Below, in pieces: positions 32,901 to 46,400 of a stretch of DNA of 64,000 nucleotides. Source of the stretch: Coffea arabica. Taxonomy: Eukaryota > Streptophyta > Magnoliopsida > Gentianales > Rubiaceae. The position numbers were made by a program, and so were the translations under genes. Under the pieces are notes generated by a model. That model was not told where the DNA came from, did no database searches, and saw nothing but the letters and a program-made list of their open reading frames with translations. The DNA lies in the NCBI RefSeq assembly GCF_036785885.1, contig NC_092330.1, forward strand, positions 6,916,525-6,980,524, read 5' to 3'. The first letter of the stretch is position 1; each line of letters begins with the position of its first letter.

Positions 32901-35091
32901 AATTTTCTCCAATCCGTCGATTTATGGACAAATCGCTTTCAAGATAAGGGGAATGATGCAAACATAGGATCCAATGATTCATGTCTAAGTCATACAAGAG
33001 GATGATTCATTGAAGAGCTCATGGAAGTTCATCCAATCTATCCCTTAGTTTAATTCTTAGTTAAATTTGTTTATATTAGGTATAATTGTTATTAGGCTTA
33101 TATGTTGTTTGCTTGGAATATGTCCTTCTTGTTCTTTGCCTATGGTTCATTCATCATCCTTACCTTATTTTGAGTATAATTCTAGTCCTAATTCTTGTCT
33201 TTCTTATGTAGATTTTGAAGGAAAGTGTAATGAGCCAGCAATGACTAATCTAGTTGAATCGGTTGATGGAAAGGATAATGGTGTTTCAAATGAAGTTTTT
33301 GCATTTAACTCTAGTTCTATACCATCTTATGATTTAGCTAATGATGCTCCATTACTTCTTTATCCAATTTTTGGTTTTTTTCAAGGTGAAAGTTATTTCA
33401 CTGAAATGGTTTCTTGAAAGTCTGGAATCAAAGTTTTCAAAATCTTGAACTTTTGAAAACCCAAAGTTCATTGTCTTGAACTTGGTTGCGCCTGATCTTG
33501 TTTCTTAAGCTAGTGAACCGAATTGAAAAAAATAAAAAGAAATAAAAGAATCTGATTCGTGGTAAAAAAAAAGAGGGGAAAGAATCAAGTTCATTGAAAC
33601 GGATCATAGCTTGAGTCTTGGAAACAAGAAAACAGTTTGGAATTGGAAACCAAAGTTGACTCGGATTTGTTTGCCAAAATTTGGAGACACAATCTTTGTT
33701 CATCTTGGTTTATGTTAGTCACTTGATCACTTAGGAAAGCTTCTAGAAAAATCAGCATCTTACTTTTCTAAAGTGAGTTCAAGAGCCAATCAATGCAAGC
33801 TTCTAAATTTCCAGCAACATACTTCGGGTAGAGTGTCATTCTAGGCTTCCAAAAATTTCAGCCGAATTGATGTTTTCCAGATTTCATTTGTAATCTATCC
33901 AGCCACATTTGGTTTGTGTTTTGAGTCATTTTTTTTGGTTTATTTCCAGTTTTAAACGATTCCAGTAGTCCAAATCAGTTTTGGATTACAAAGAGTCATA
34001 GGTTTCCTAATTCGAGTCCTCCTTGTCTTGTGTCATTCTTGTCCAAGTCAAACCAGATTTTGCAAAGTAGATTTCTAGTGTCCTTTGAGTGTTAAATCTA
34101 GTTCAAAACTGCACCCAAAGTTGCACCAAATCTGGTCAGATCTTGACTAGTTCCTTAGGGTTTCATCAAGTCACATTAGGCTCATTCTTCCCTTAGTATA
34201 TCTGTAAATTTCCAGCAAATTTTTAGCACTTTTGAGTCATTCAAATCTCAATGCAAGTGTACAAAATCTCATCTATGTCACTTCCTTGTGTATTGTTGGA
34301 TAAGTCATTGAACTACTTGAGAAATTTCTGATTTCTTTAAGTAAGGAGACCAACGATCAAGAGAGTTGCTTGGTGAGATCATTAGAGTGTCTCAAACACT
34401 TGGGTGATACACAAGTGCGAGTGCATACACGTGAGGATATGTTGTGAGGAAACTGTCCTTTGTTTTGCTAACCATTTTGCAGATTGAAGATGAATACTAA
34501 AGGAAGTTCACACCACTTTGATCCTATACTAAAGTTAGAATCCATAGTAGAGGAAGCTGAAATTAAAAAAGTCAATTAAATTCATGCATAACATGCTTGA
34601 TAGAATCGAGAATAAATCTCTCAAAATGAGGGGTTCCACACAATCTAACCGTGATAACATATGGAGCTCTTGAACAAGAGACTCGCACAACACAAAGTGT
34701 TTGCTGGAATTTTTCTTAATTCATCATGTCATCTCAAGAGCGTTTGGAATTGAAGGCTTTATATAGCCTTTACAATGACTCAAAACTCCTAACTAAACTG
34801 GAACTTATGTAACTAACCCTAACTCGGCTAGAATTAGGAAACTAACTCGACTTAAGGCTCAATTATGGTCAACATAATCTAACCTTTTAGTTAACTAACT
34901 ATTATTTGTTGGAAATAACTAAACACGCGGCTGAACATATTCCAAGCAATAACAATTATAGCTAATATAAACGAACTTAACTAATAATTAAACTAAGGAA
35001 GTGACAGATTATATAAACTTCCACGAGTTTTTCAATGAATCATCCTCTTGTATGACTTAAACATGAATCATTGGATCCTATGTTCGTATCA
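29964..35091. mobile_element. Rearranged LTR-retrotransposon cluster, one insertion with TSD GAATT
   Basis: The termini are TGATATGAAC and GTTCGTATCA, flanked by GAATT (29959-29963 and 35092-35096). Copy B has the target once (55157-55161). Inside are at least five partial LTR copies in both orientations. Plus-strand copies are at 30138-30715, 31515-31960 and 32953-33125. Minus-strand copies are at 29964-30130, 31965-32270 and 34665-35091. Each fuller copy carries the palindromic TATA box GGCTATATAAAGCC. A primer-binding-site-like TTGGTATTAGAGC is at 32434. No pol domain is recognisable, so this looks like a non-autonomous family with inverted rearrangement. Confidence 0.65.
32514..33417 (+). 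pseudogene. Unknown internal ORF pieces of the rearranged LTR element
   Basis: Three consecutive pieces (32514-32813, 32814-33005, 33067-33417) lie downstream of a primer-binding-site-like sequence. They show ordinary-looking protein composition, for example DVPNEHHLVMDFTTLHNPSW and EFNPLLPHMLDKM. No gag, protease or polymerase motif is visible. Part of the LTR (32953-33125) interrupts them. The function is unknown; they may be remnants of an internal gene of the element or captured host sequence. Confidence 0.35.
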
Positions 35092-35740
35092 GAATTAGGG
35101 ATTTGAGTTGCCAGTACAAAATTTTGGATTGTTGAAGAAAGGCTACGGTGAAAGTTGTTGATTCATAAAAGGCCATCGGCATTTGAAAAAACTTGTAAAC
35201 CATGAACTACAAACTACAAGGGACTACATTGTAAGTTTTCAAATTACAGGAAGGTAAGCAAGAATGGATTTTTGGTGGGAGTGGAGGGTTAGCTGCCCCT
35301 TCCATTCTATCCATGCCAAAAGTTTTTGAAAATGTGTATAAAGACTAGCAACTTTTAAATTAAATTTTATTACTTTCCTTCCCGATATCTTTTCTATTAA
35401 TTTTTTAACCTCATCTAATTTCTCATCATAAATATATAATTTGATTTGATATTGTAGATATTAGGAAAGATTAGATTTGATTAGATTTGCTTTGCTTTGA
35501 TTATAGTATCAGATATTAATTAGGTAATGGATTGATTTAGATTAGCATGATTTTAGGATTTAAATTAGATTACACTTGTGTATATATTTGTATATTGTAT
35601 AGTCCAAAAGATAATGAAAAAGAGTGTTTTCTTTCCCTTTTTTAGTTTTCATGGTATCAAAGTTTTAGGATTTGTTATCAGTTTATCTTTTGACGTGACC
35701 CTATTGAGTCACTTTTAGTTCTTTCTTGTGTAAATTATAA

Positions 35741-36600
35741 TGGCAAATATGAAAGGTAGTAGTAGAGAGATGAAAACAATAATTTCTAATGTTATTCTTA
35801 CAACATCAAAAATTATTGAATACAAAATGAGTAGAAAAATATTTTTGGATTGAAGTAAAACTATTCAGATATATCTGCGCAACATCGATAGAGATGATCA
35901 CCTCACTAATGACCCACCCATTGATGGGAAAGAAAAGAAGGTTTGGCTAAGAGAAAACGCAAAACTATTTTTGCAGATCCTAAACTCTATTGATAATGAG
36001 ATAGTCAGTCTCATCAATCATTGTGAGTTTGTTAAAAATTTTATGAATTATTTGGGTTTCTTGTATTCTAGTAAGGGTAATTTAAATCATATGTATAATA
36101 TTTGTAAAGAATTTTACCGTCCGAAAAAATAGCAGAAATCCCTTACAAAATATTTTATGAATTTTAAATGACTATATGAGGAATTGAATTCTCTCCTTCC
36201 TTTTAGTATTGATGTAAAAATTTAATAGTTTCAACGGGAACAAATGGCTGTAATGAGTTTTCTTGCAGGATTACCAATTGAGTTTGATACTGCTCGAGTA
36301 CAAATTCTCTCTAACTCAGAGATTGTTTTCCTCCATGACACTTTCACACGAGTATTGAGAACCGAGGAAACTTTGTCTACTTCTAATGTTACTAGTACTC
36401 TCGTGAGTCGAAGTGGAGTTAGTCGAGGAAATAATAGTAGAAACAGTGGCAAAAATGGGACTGGTGGGATTGTTGGTCATAGACAATACAACTCAAATCA
36501 ACGAATCTGTTATCATTGTAAGAAATCAGGTCATGTTATCATTGTAAGAAATCAAGTCATACCATACGTACGTGTTGGGACCTTCATCGTATACCTCAAC
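35741..36600 (+). pseudogene. Copia-1 gag remnant
   Basis: Several open pieces in one main frame read KEKKVWLRENAKLFLQIL, then NFKxLYEELNSLLPFSIDV, then QMAVMSFLAGLPIEFDTARV, as in copia gag proteins. The zinc knuckle starts CYHCKKSGHV. It is spoiled by a 26-base tandem duplication (GTTATCATTGTAAGAAATCA repeated near 36511 and 36536), so the downstream His/Cys spacing is lost. In-frame stops occur at several places before 36240. Confidence 0.8.
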
Positions 36601-36779
36601 AGCATCCCCCGTTTGCAAATTTCGCAACCCAGGAAAACAGTTATGTGTCTTCTGACAAATCCATACTCATCTCTGCTGATGAGTTTGCCCGCTTCACTAA
36701 GTTTCAGGTCTCATAAAAGTCTGCTAACCCATCTTCTAGTACCAATTCTCATTCTATTGATCACTCAGGTAAATCTACT

Positions 36780-38440
36780 ACATGCCTTGTATCATCTTCT
36801 AACAAATGGGTCATCGATTCTGGTGTAACAAATTATATGACAGGTAATAAAGGTATCCTCTCCTCTTTTAATTTTAACAAAGATCATCTTAATGTTACTT
36901 TGACTGATGGGTCATATGCTTTAGTTGTGAGTTCTGGTGTAGCAATTCCTATGTCATCTACTCCCTCCGTCCCGAAATGAATGTCGCACTTCGGGTCCTG
37001 AGTTTCTTTTCAATAGTGTCGTATTTTGGTTTAAGTTCCAGCGCTACCCCTTCCGTGCATTATTCCATTGAGTGGCAGAAAGAAAAAGCAAGGATGACAA
37101 GATGTGTGGGACCCATACTTTACAAATGTGTCCAGCCATTTTTTTGAGAAAGTAGCTTGCACGGCCATTGTTTGCATTTGCGGTGAGACTCACGCATATT
37201 AGAGTAACTCTTGTAGTTTTATGAGACCCATCAAAAACTTAAAAGGAATCTGGTATATTTAAGGGCATGAGATGGAAATGAGGGAAAGTTTTATTGCCAA
37301 TTATAGTAAGTGACATTAATTTTGGGACAGACCAAAAAGGAAAGCATGACACTTTCAATGGGACGGAGGGAGTATTTCCTTATGTTCAGTCTTATGCTTA
37401 CCTAATTTTTCTTTTAATCTACTCTCAGTTAATAAAATTATAAAAATTCTCAAGTGCCCTGTCTCATTCTTTCCTAAATATTGTATTTTTCAGGGTCTTA
37501 TGACGGGGAAGATTATTGGTAAAGGACGTGAGTCTGGCGGCCTGTATACACTTGAAACCCCTTCAATGAAAGTGTCGAAACTTATTGCATGTTCCTCCAC
37601 CTTGACTCCGCTTGAAATTCACTGTCGTTTGGGTCATCCATCTTTACCCACTTTGAAGAAAATGTTTCCAAGTTTTCAAAATTTATCCCATTTAGATTGT
37701 GAGTCATGCCAATTTGCCAAGTATCATCGTTTGCCTTATTTGCCTAGAGTCAATAAATGGGTTACATCCCCTTTTGAATTAGTGCACTTTGATATACGGG
37801 GACCTTATCCAATAGTATCTAAGTTTGATATTAAGTATTTTGTCACTTTTGTTGATAACTACTCTCGTGTTATTTGGTTATATTTAATGAGAAGTCGTTC
37901 AGATTTATTTAGTATCTTTTGTTGAAATAAAAACACAATTCAATGTGTCTGTTCGCATTTTGCAAAATGATAATGCAAAAGAGTATTTTTCTAAACCCTT
38001 TAATTCATATATATCAGAAAATGAAATCTTTCACTAATTTTCATGTCTTGACACACCACCACAAAATGGTGTTGCTGAAAGGAAAAATAGGCACTTATTA
38101 GAAATTGTTAGAGCCCTCCTATTTCATATGAAGGTTCCTAAGCAATTTTGGGCAGATGCTGTTTCAACAGCCTATTTTTTAATTAATCGTAAGCCAACTT
38201 CTGTGCTTGCTGGTGAGATTCCTTATTCAATTTTGTTTCCAACCCAATCTTTATTTCCCATTGAGTCATGTATATTTAGGTATACTTGTTTTGTTTATGC
38301 TACCCGTCCTCAGGTGTTTAAATTAGATATCAAATATCTCAAGTGTATGTTTTTGGGCTATTCGCGTCTTTAAAAAAAATTAGATATCAAATATCTCAAG
38401 TGTATGTTTTTGGGCTATTCACGTCTTTAAAAAGGGCATA
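36780..38440 (+). pseudogene. Copia-1 protease and integrase remnant
   Basis: Protease residue: WVIDSGVTNYMTGNKGILSS near 36810-36860 (D-S-G retained). After the Stowaway insertion comes the pre-integrase zinc region (LGHPSLPTLKKMFPSF ... CESCQFAKYHR). The integrase core follows (FELVHFDIRGPYP, then VTFVDNYSRVIWLYLM) at 37500-37925, with a further piece at 38128-38373 (PKQFWADAVSTAYFLINR). Frames shift between pieces. A tandem duplication of about 60 bases lies near 38320-38430, at the end of the core. Confidence 0.8.
36961..37372. mobile_element. Stowaway MITE inside copia-1
   Basis: Terminal inverted repeats CTCCCTCCGTCCC and GGGACGGAGGGAG, flanked by TA on both sides (36959-36960 and 37373-37374). 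These are the standard marks of a Stowaway (Tc1/mariner-derived) MITE. It splits the copia protease-integrase frame, so it arrived after the retrotransposon. Confidence 0.93.
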
Positions 38441-38893
38441 GATGTTACTCTCTAATTTTAGATCGTTATTTAATCTTCGTTGATGTTACATTTTTTGAGA
38501 TACATCTATTTTTTCTTGAATCTAATGTTTACAGTAGTAAGGGGGAGGAAGATAATATTCTAGTCTACATTGTTACAACAACTGTTTCTACAAGACCACC
38601 AATCACTCAAGTATATTCTCGTAGTTCTCAACATATAGACTCACATCCTCTACCACCTTCTCTGTCTACAGAATCCGAATCTTGATCAACCGCTTCTTCA
38701 GTTTCCAGATTTCAATCTTGATTTGTCTATTGCTTTAAGAAAAGGTAAAAGACAGTGAACTTACCCAGTTTTATTATTTGTTTCATATGACCATTTGTCT
38801 CCCTCCTTGCGTTGTTTTACTGCTTCTTTAGATTCAATGTCTCTTCTTCAACAGTTATCTGAGACTTTGGAATATCCTGGTTGGTAGGCTTTT

Positions 38894-40370
<1,477 letters not shown>

Positions 40371-40938
40371 CCATCTTGAGGGGGAGTGTTGAAAATATGT
40401 GATCTGATATTATAGAAATCATAAATATATGATTTGATTTAATATTGTAGATATTAGAAAAGATTTGATTTGATTTGATTTGATTTGCTTTGATTGTAGT
40501 ATCAGATATTAATTAGGTAATAGAGTGATTTAGATTAGCATGATTTTAGGATGTAAATTAGGTTATACTTATGTATATATTCGTACATTGTGTACTCCAA
40601 AAGAATAATAAAGAAGAGTGTTCTCTCCCTTTTTAGTTTTCACATATGATTAATATAATTTTGAAATAGCAACCAAAGAAACTCTATACAAATGTGAAAA
40701 AAAATAAAAACAAAAGGAAATTCAACAATTGGTACAACTGGAGAAGGAATGGGTTGGATGGGTTGGGGGAAGAGAGTGTAAGTGAGAGGTCCTAGACTCG
40801 AAAAAAAAAAGAAAAAAAAATTTAAAAAAAAATTGGTACAGTTTTTTATAGAAACAAAATAAATTTTATTACTAAAATTGTTGGAAATCATCCAATTCGT
40901 GCAGCTTTGTTAATACTAAATTGATTGAAATAAAAAAA

Positions 40939-41409
40939 GGGTGAATTACTTATAATCCTCTGGTGATTTTGTACAATGCCAGATGACCCCCATAAGGTTT
41001 TAAAATAGCCACATAATCCCTCTATGATTTTATGTAAAATGAAAAATGGATGGAATGCACAATCAATTACAGCATTTATACCAAACATGCTCTAAAAGCA
41101 CATGTGGTAAAATCTTAATCTCTATTTAACCCCCTTATGATTTGTATAAATATCCACTTTACTCCTCTATGATTATTACATTTATCCATGTAATTCTCTT
41201 ATGCTTTTATGCAATATAGTTAACTCGTCGATTGTTTTAGTATTTTAGTAAGGAAACTATTAATATTTCAATTAACAACATCACATAAGCTATTTTCCGT
41301 CAAGTTTCCACTTTACATGAAATCATATGGAGTAAAGTGGACTGTTTGATACGTTAAAGGGTACATGTGGTAATAGGCGAAACTACAGGGGGTTATATGT
41401 AATTTATCA
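40939..41409. mobile_element. Fold-back MITE of the GGGTAAA family (degenerate copy)
   Basis: Left end GGGTGAATTACTTATAATCC; the right end is the complement of TGATAAATTACATATAACCC. Halves are complementary inside as in the other three copies. The flanks are A-rich (ATAAAAAAA and AAAAAAAAA), consistent with but not proof of a 9-base duplication. Confidence 0.6.
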
Positions 41410-41798
41410 AAAAAAAAAAAAGAAACAATGGCTTCAGTATTAGTTAATGTTGAACAGCATGATTTGTGGAATTGCTAACAGATTGTAGTAGTTAGTTATT
41501 CACTTTGCTATTTTTTAGGCAATAGATAAGTCAAAGTACTTGTTTTGATTTTGATTCTGAGATTTTATCTCTAGCAGATCTTTTTCCAGAGTTTTCTCTA
41601 ATTCTATTTTCTTTATGCTATATAAAAGCATAGCTTGTAACTCAATAAAAAGTGACTTCTGCAATACAAAAGTTTTCATTCTTGTTCACTTTCTCTACTC
41701 TAATAAACCAATAGAGTGTTACTAGAGCTTTCATCTTGAGAGATCTGTGAGGATTGAGAGAGCTTAAACACCTTCTTTAAACATTTACCCTTATCAAA

Positions 41799-42695
41799 AT
41801 GAATCTAGAAGTTTCCTCTACTCATCAACTTGAACCTCCCATATTTAATGGAACAAATTATCAAATGTGGACTGTCAGAATGGAAGCCTATCATAGTGGA
41901 AATGATTTGTGGGCGGATGTAGAAGATGATTATGAAGTACTTCCTCTTCCAAACAATCTAACAGTTGCTCAAATGAAACACCATAATGAGAGGAGACAAA
42001 GGAAATCGAAAGCTAGAGCAAGTCTATATGCAGCTGTCACATCCACAATCTTTACCAGAATCATGACGTTGAAAAGGGTGCATGAGACCTGGAATTTCTT
42101 GAAGAATGATTATGAAGGAGATGAAAAAATCAAAGGGATGTGAGTGTTGAACTTGGTTCGAGAATTTGAGATGCAGAAGATGAAAGGATCAGAAACTATC
42201 AAGGACTATTCTGACAGACTCCTTGACATAGTCAATAAAGTAAGACTCCTTGGTACTGATTTTTTTGATTCGAGAATAGTTCAAAAAATTCTAGTTACCA
42301 TCCCTGAAAAGTTTGAGGCTACAATCGTAGCCTTGGAAAACTCAAATGATCTATCAAGTATCACCTTGGCAGAATTGCTAAATGCACTACAGGCACAAGA
42401 ACAAAGAAGTCCGATAAGGCAAGAAGGTTCGGTGGAAGGTGCCTTTCAAGCCATATCACAAAACAACAACAGGGGCAAGAACAAGAAGAACAACAAAAAT
42501 GTGCCTAGAAACAACAAATCTCAAGTATTTCCACTTTGCCCTTATTGCAAAAAAACCAATCATCCACAGAAAAGGTGTTGGTGGAACCCATATGTAAGAT
42601 GTCACAAATGTGGTCAGTTAGGCCATGTGGAAAAGATATGCAAGTCTCAACAGCAACAAGGAGAAGCCAAGGCTGCTGAGAATCAACCTCAGTAG
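41799..42695 (+). pseudogene. Copia-2 gag (one internal stop)
   Basis: A single frame of about 299 codons from ATG at 41799 to TAG at 42693-42695, broken only by a TGA at 42141-42143. It begins MNLEVSSTHQLEPPIFNGTN. It carries YQMWTVRMEAY, the LNALQAQEQR region and a CCHC zinc knuckle, CHKCGQLGHVEKIC (about 42600). A second, imperfect Cys/His cluster (CPYCKKTNHPQKRCWW) precedes it. It would package the element RNA if whole. Confidence 0.85.
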
Positions 42696-42701
42696 GAGCA
42701 A

Positions 42702-43141
42702 TTGTTTGTAGCTTCATGTTTCGCTACTAATTGTTCCATGGAAAGCTGGCTTATAGATAGTGGTTCTACAAACCACATGATTTATGATCGAGAGCTTTTT
42801 AGAAAGCTTGATAAAATTGCTATTACTAGAGTCCGGGTTGGAAATGGAGCTTATTTTGCTGTAAAATGCATAAGAACAGTGGCAATTGAAGAGTACACGG
42901 GTTTGAAATTAATTTTTGATGTTTTATATGTTCGATAAAGCTATTATTTATGACTTATGATCAAGAGCTTTTTAGAAAACTTGATAAAACTGCTATTACT
43001 AGAGTCCGGATTGGAAATGGAGCTTATCTTGCTGTAAAAGGCATAGGAACAGTGGCAATTGAAGGGTACACAGGTTTGAAATTAATTTCTGATGTTTTCT
43101 ATGTTCCAAAAATTGATCAAAACCTTTTAATTATTCCTTAG
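42702..43141 (+). pseudogene. Copia-2 protease with a 173-bp tandem duplication
   Basis: The protease motif LIDSGSTNHM is present near 42755. The stretch from 42786 (GATCGAGAGC) recurs at 42959 (GATCAAGAGC), an offset of 173 bases, so part of the protease region is written twice. The first copy ends in a stop after FDVLYVR; the second continues to YVPKIDQNLL, the normal exit to the pre-integrase region. Confidence 0.8.
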
Positions 43142-43144
43142 TAA

Positions 43145-45640
43145 TTGGAAAAAGATTATAAAGTGCTATTTGAAGATAAAAGTTGCATAATTAAAGATCC
43201 AGAAGGTAGAGAAATGTTCAGAATTCAAATGAAAGGCATAAGTTTTGTGTTGGATCTGATGAAAGAGGAGCAAGCGGCTGTACACAAAGAAATTAGCGAT
43301 GCCGCACTTTGGCATAAGAGATTGGGCCATTTTCATCATGCTGCTCTACTGTTCATGAAGAAAAACAATTTGGTAGAAGGTGGAGTTAGATGAAGAACTT
43401 CCTATATGTGTTGCTTGTCAATGTAGGAAGCAATCAAGACTTTCTTTTCCCCAAAATACAACTTGGAGAGCTACACATAAGCTGCAATTGATACATACAG
43501 ATGTAGGAAGACCTCAAAAGACACCATCCTTGAATGGTAGTAAGTTTTATATTCTCTTCATTGATGATTACACCAGAATGTGTTAGATATATTCATGAAA
43601 TTCAAATATGAGGTTGCTGACATCTTTTGAAAGTTTAAAACGTGGGTTGAAAATCAAAGCAGTTGCAGCATGCAGGTGATCAGGTCCGATAATGGAACTG
43701 AATATACCTCATAAAAATTCAACAAATTTTGTGAAGATGCAAGCATAAAGCACCAACTTATAGCCCCTTACACTCCCCAGCAAAATGGAGTGGTGGAGCG
43801 TAGAAATAGTACACTTATGGAGATGAGAAGATGCTTGTTGCATGATAAAGGGCTGCCAAAGAAATTTTGGGCAGAGGCTACGAATATAGCAATTTTTTTA
43901 CAAAATAGATTGCCAACGAAAACTCTACAAAAAAAGACGCCATTTGAAGCATGGTATGGTGATAGTGATATAATTGTGCGTTTTATTCGTTAGTATTTGG
44001 TCTTAATTTTGGTCACTTATTGTACAAGACACTGGATTTCTGTCCAAATTTGGTATTTGTGTTATTGGCAGGCGAGTGGTGTTAAAAGTGACAAGAAAAG
44101 GCAAATTCCAAAAGACTAGGCATTTTATAGCATGCCCACGCTAGACAATGTAGAGCTGCATGAAAAAGACGGACCGCGGGTTCTATCCCTGGAACTACCG
44201 CCTTTCTTTAGGAACAAATTCTGAACTTGTGTGGAATAAGAAAACAAAGTCAAAGACGACTTTTGGCAGCAATTCAAGGAGGGAAATAAGGAAGCAATTC
44301 GTTTGAGAAACAACCTCTAATTCGGCTAGCTAGAGGACGGCGGCGGAGCTTTAAAAGAAAACAGGAATAGACTAGGGCTTTGTCTTTTAGCTTAGAAACT
44401 TTTGTCTTTCTTTTCTTCTTCATAACATTAGTCAGAGATTCGTGGCTTTTTACTCTTCCATCAACAAAATTCTATTCCATCGAAAAGCCTTCAATTGCTT
44501 CGTGATTTTGCGACAAGGTTAAACCCTTTTATCTAGTTGAGGAATAATCAAGGCCCGAAACATGAATAATTGTGAGATCATTTTGTTTATTCTAAACTCT
44601 GTGTTTGTGAGTATTTAATTATTCTTTGTTTGAATTGCCTGTTATTGTTTAGATTTATTGGATCAATATGGCCAGTTGTTCAATTGTCTAAATAATATAC
44701 TGCCAATTAAGACAAGGGTGCGTATCACTTGATTGTCTTAAGTTAGTGGCAAATGGTACAATTTCATTGCCTCGCAAGCAGTCTAATGTGTGTCGTAGGA
44801 ATAATTAACCTAGTTTAAATGAGCCCGCATGTGTGTTTGTTAATTAGAATTGAGTCTCTCTAATGTCTAAAGCTGTGATTAGATTAAATCCTTCGAGCGT
44901 CTCTGGGGTTATCTAATTTATAAGAGGGTAGTTTAAAAGCGTCTCTGAACTACCATATAATTAAGGAGAGATTGGTGGTTTGGCGGTTGTTAAATTGTTT
45001 TAACCAATTTATTTACGAACGTGTGAATTAATTCAGGTATCTATGATCAATTATGTGAACCGGTGTCGAGATTATCTCCTTGACTAGATTGTGTTAATTA
45101 ATTGTTTATTATATTATTTAGCTACTATACTTTCATGCTATTAGAAATTCAGTATCTTTTGCATCTTTAATTTATCTCTTTTATCTCTCTTCCAAAAACC
45201 CCCCAATTATTTGTGTGTGATAAATCTACCGATTCCCTGAGGAGATGACCCTACTCACCACTATACTCATTCAATTTTGGTAGTAGGTTTAATATAAATT
45301 GTATTTTTGAGTTTGACAGCCACCATATGGCTACAAGCCAAAATTGCTTTATCTAAAGACCTTTGGTTGTTTGTGTTTCTCTTAGATTCCTCAGGTTAAA
45401 AGAGGCAAGTTAGACAAGAAAGCAGAGTAGGGGATTTTTGTAAGCTATTGATCTTTTTCAAAGGCCTATAGAATCTACTCACCACAAAGCAACAAAATAA
45501 TTGTGAGCAAGGATCTTAAATTCCTTGAGTCAGATAGTTGGAGTTGGAAAAATGAAGATAAATTTGAATTGCAGGTAGAGAATGATGATGTTGATGAAGA
45601 ACCTATTAGAGGAACCTGATTACTCTTTGACATTTATCAG
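43145..45640 (+). pseudogene. Copia-2 integrase remnant, split by a solo LTR
   Basis: Pre-integrase: LWHKRLGHFHHAALL (43310). The core continues CVACQCRKQSRLSF and LIHTDVGRPQKTPS to 43586, then shifted scraps, then VERRNSTLMEMRR and FWAEATNIAIFLQNRLP at 43790-43959. The frame TPFEAWYG is cut by the solo LTR (43960-45325). After 45330 the sequence resumes as KPKLLYLKTFGCLCFS and the end of the integrase. Stops and frame changes are present on both sides. Confidence 0.85.
43960..45325. mobile_element. Solo LTR (1,366 bp) in copia-2, TSD TATGG
   Basis: Starts TGATAGTGATATAATTG and ends GACAGCCACCA, flanked by TATGG at 43955-43959 and 45326-45330. Removing it and one TATGG rejoins the copia-2 integrase in the expected place. 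It has no coding potential. The sequence near 45235 (CCCTGAGGAGATGACCC) resembles the 3' parts of plant Ty3/gypsy LTRs, so it is probably what is left after LTR-LTR recombination of a gypsy element. Confidence 0.9.
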
Positions 45641-45658
45641 AGATGAAATGTTGCTGTT

Positions 45659-46400
45659 ATGGAGCCTGCAGGATATAAAAAAGTTGCAACTAATAAAAAA
45701 TGGATAGTTGCAATGAAGGAGGAGCTTAAAATGATAGACAAAAACCAAACTTGGGAGTTGGTGGATAGACCTACATACAAAACGGTGATAGGTGTCAAGT
45801 GGGTTTATAGAACCAAATTCAACTCTGATGGTTTTGTAAACAAGCATATGGCAAGACTCGTCGTTAAGGGATATGCTCAGGTGTTTGGAGTAGATTTCTC
45901 CAAAACGTTTACTCCAGTTGCCAGATTGGATACCATACAAATGTTGTTGGCTCTTGCTGCACAAAAGGGCTGGGTTATACATCAATTAGATGTTAAGTCA
46001 GCTTTTCTAAATTGATACCTGGAGGAAGAAATCTTCGTGGAGCAACCTAAAGGATTTGCTCTTCAAGGAAAAGAAAATAAGGTGTACAATCTAAAAAAGG
46101 CACTGTATGGTTTAAAACAGGCACCGAGGTCTTGGTACAGCAGAATTGATGCACACTTGATGAACTTAGGCTTTGAAAAAAATCTGAGTGAATTTACCTT
46201 ATATATCAAAAAGGTTGATGGTGAAATACTTGTGATATCTTTATATGTTGATGACCTTCTTGTTCCAAGAAGCAACAAGGAGTTGATTGACAAATTCAAA
46301 AAGGAGATGGAAGATGTCTTTGAAATGATTGATATTGGTATGATGTCATTTTTCTGGGTATGGAGATTAAAAAAGAAGCAAAATGAAGTGTTCATATGCT
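45659..46400 (+). pseudogene. Copia-2 reverse transcriptase
   Basis: Nearly complete RT in one frame with one stop (TGA at 46013-46015). It reads GVKWVYRTKFNSDGFVNK, ARLVVKGYAQVFGVDFSKTF, HQLDVKSAFLN, LKKALYGLKQAPRSWY and the catalytic SLYVDDLLV (about 46240). The frame degrades at the start of the RNase H link (near 46400). It is the best preserved polymerase in the window but still interrupted. Confidence 0.88.

Larger units (their letters stand above)
26000..35290. repeat. Segmental duplication, copy A
   Basis: Collinear with copy B (48236-58170). Matching blocks include 26050-26570 with 48290-48775, 26605-26850 with 49240-49500, 27000-27180 with 49510-49540 and 52915-53030, and 27380-27570 with 53040-53240. 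Further blocks are 29541-29963 with 54235-55161 and 35097-35290 with 55162-55228 and 57936-58170. Between the blocks each copy has its own insertions, so each reveals the other's empty sites. No intact gene lies in the shared sequence. Divergence by eye is moderate, so the duplication is old. Confidence 0.75.

Noticed and set aside
38320..38430. Short direct repeats as a possible CRISPR-like array
   Set aside because: Only two copies of a 60-base block in a copia integrase; a simple tandem duplication in a plant genome.
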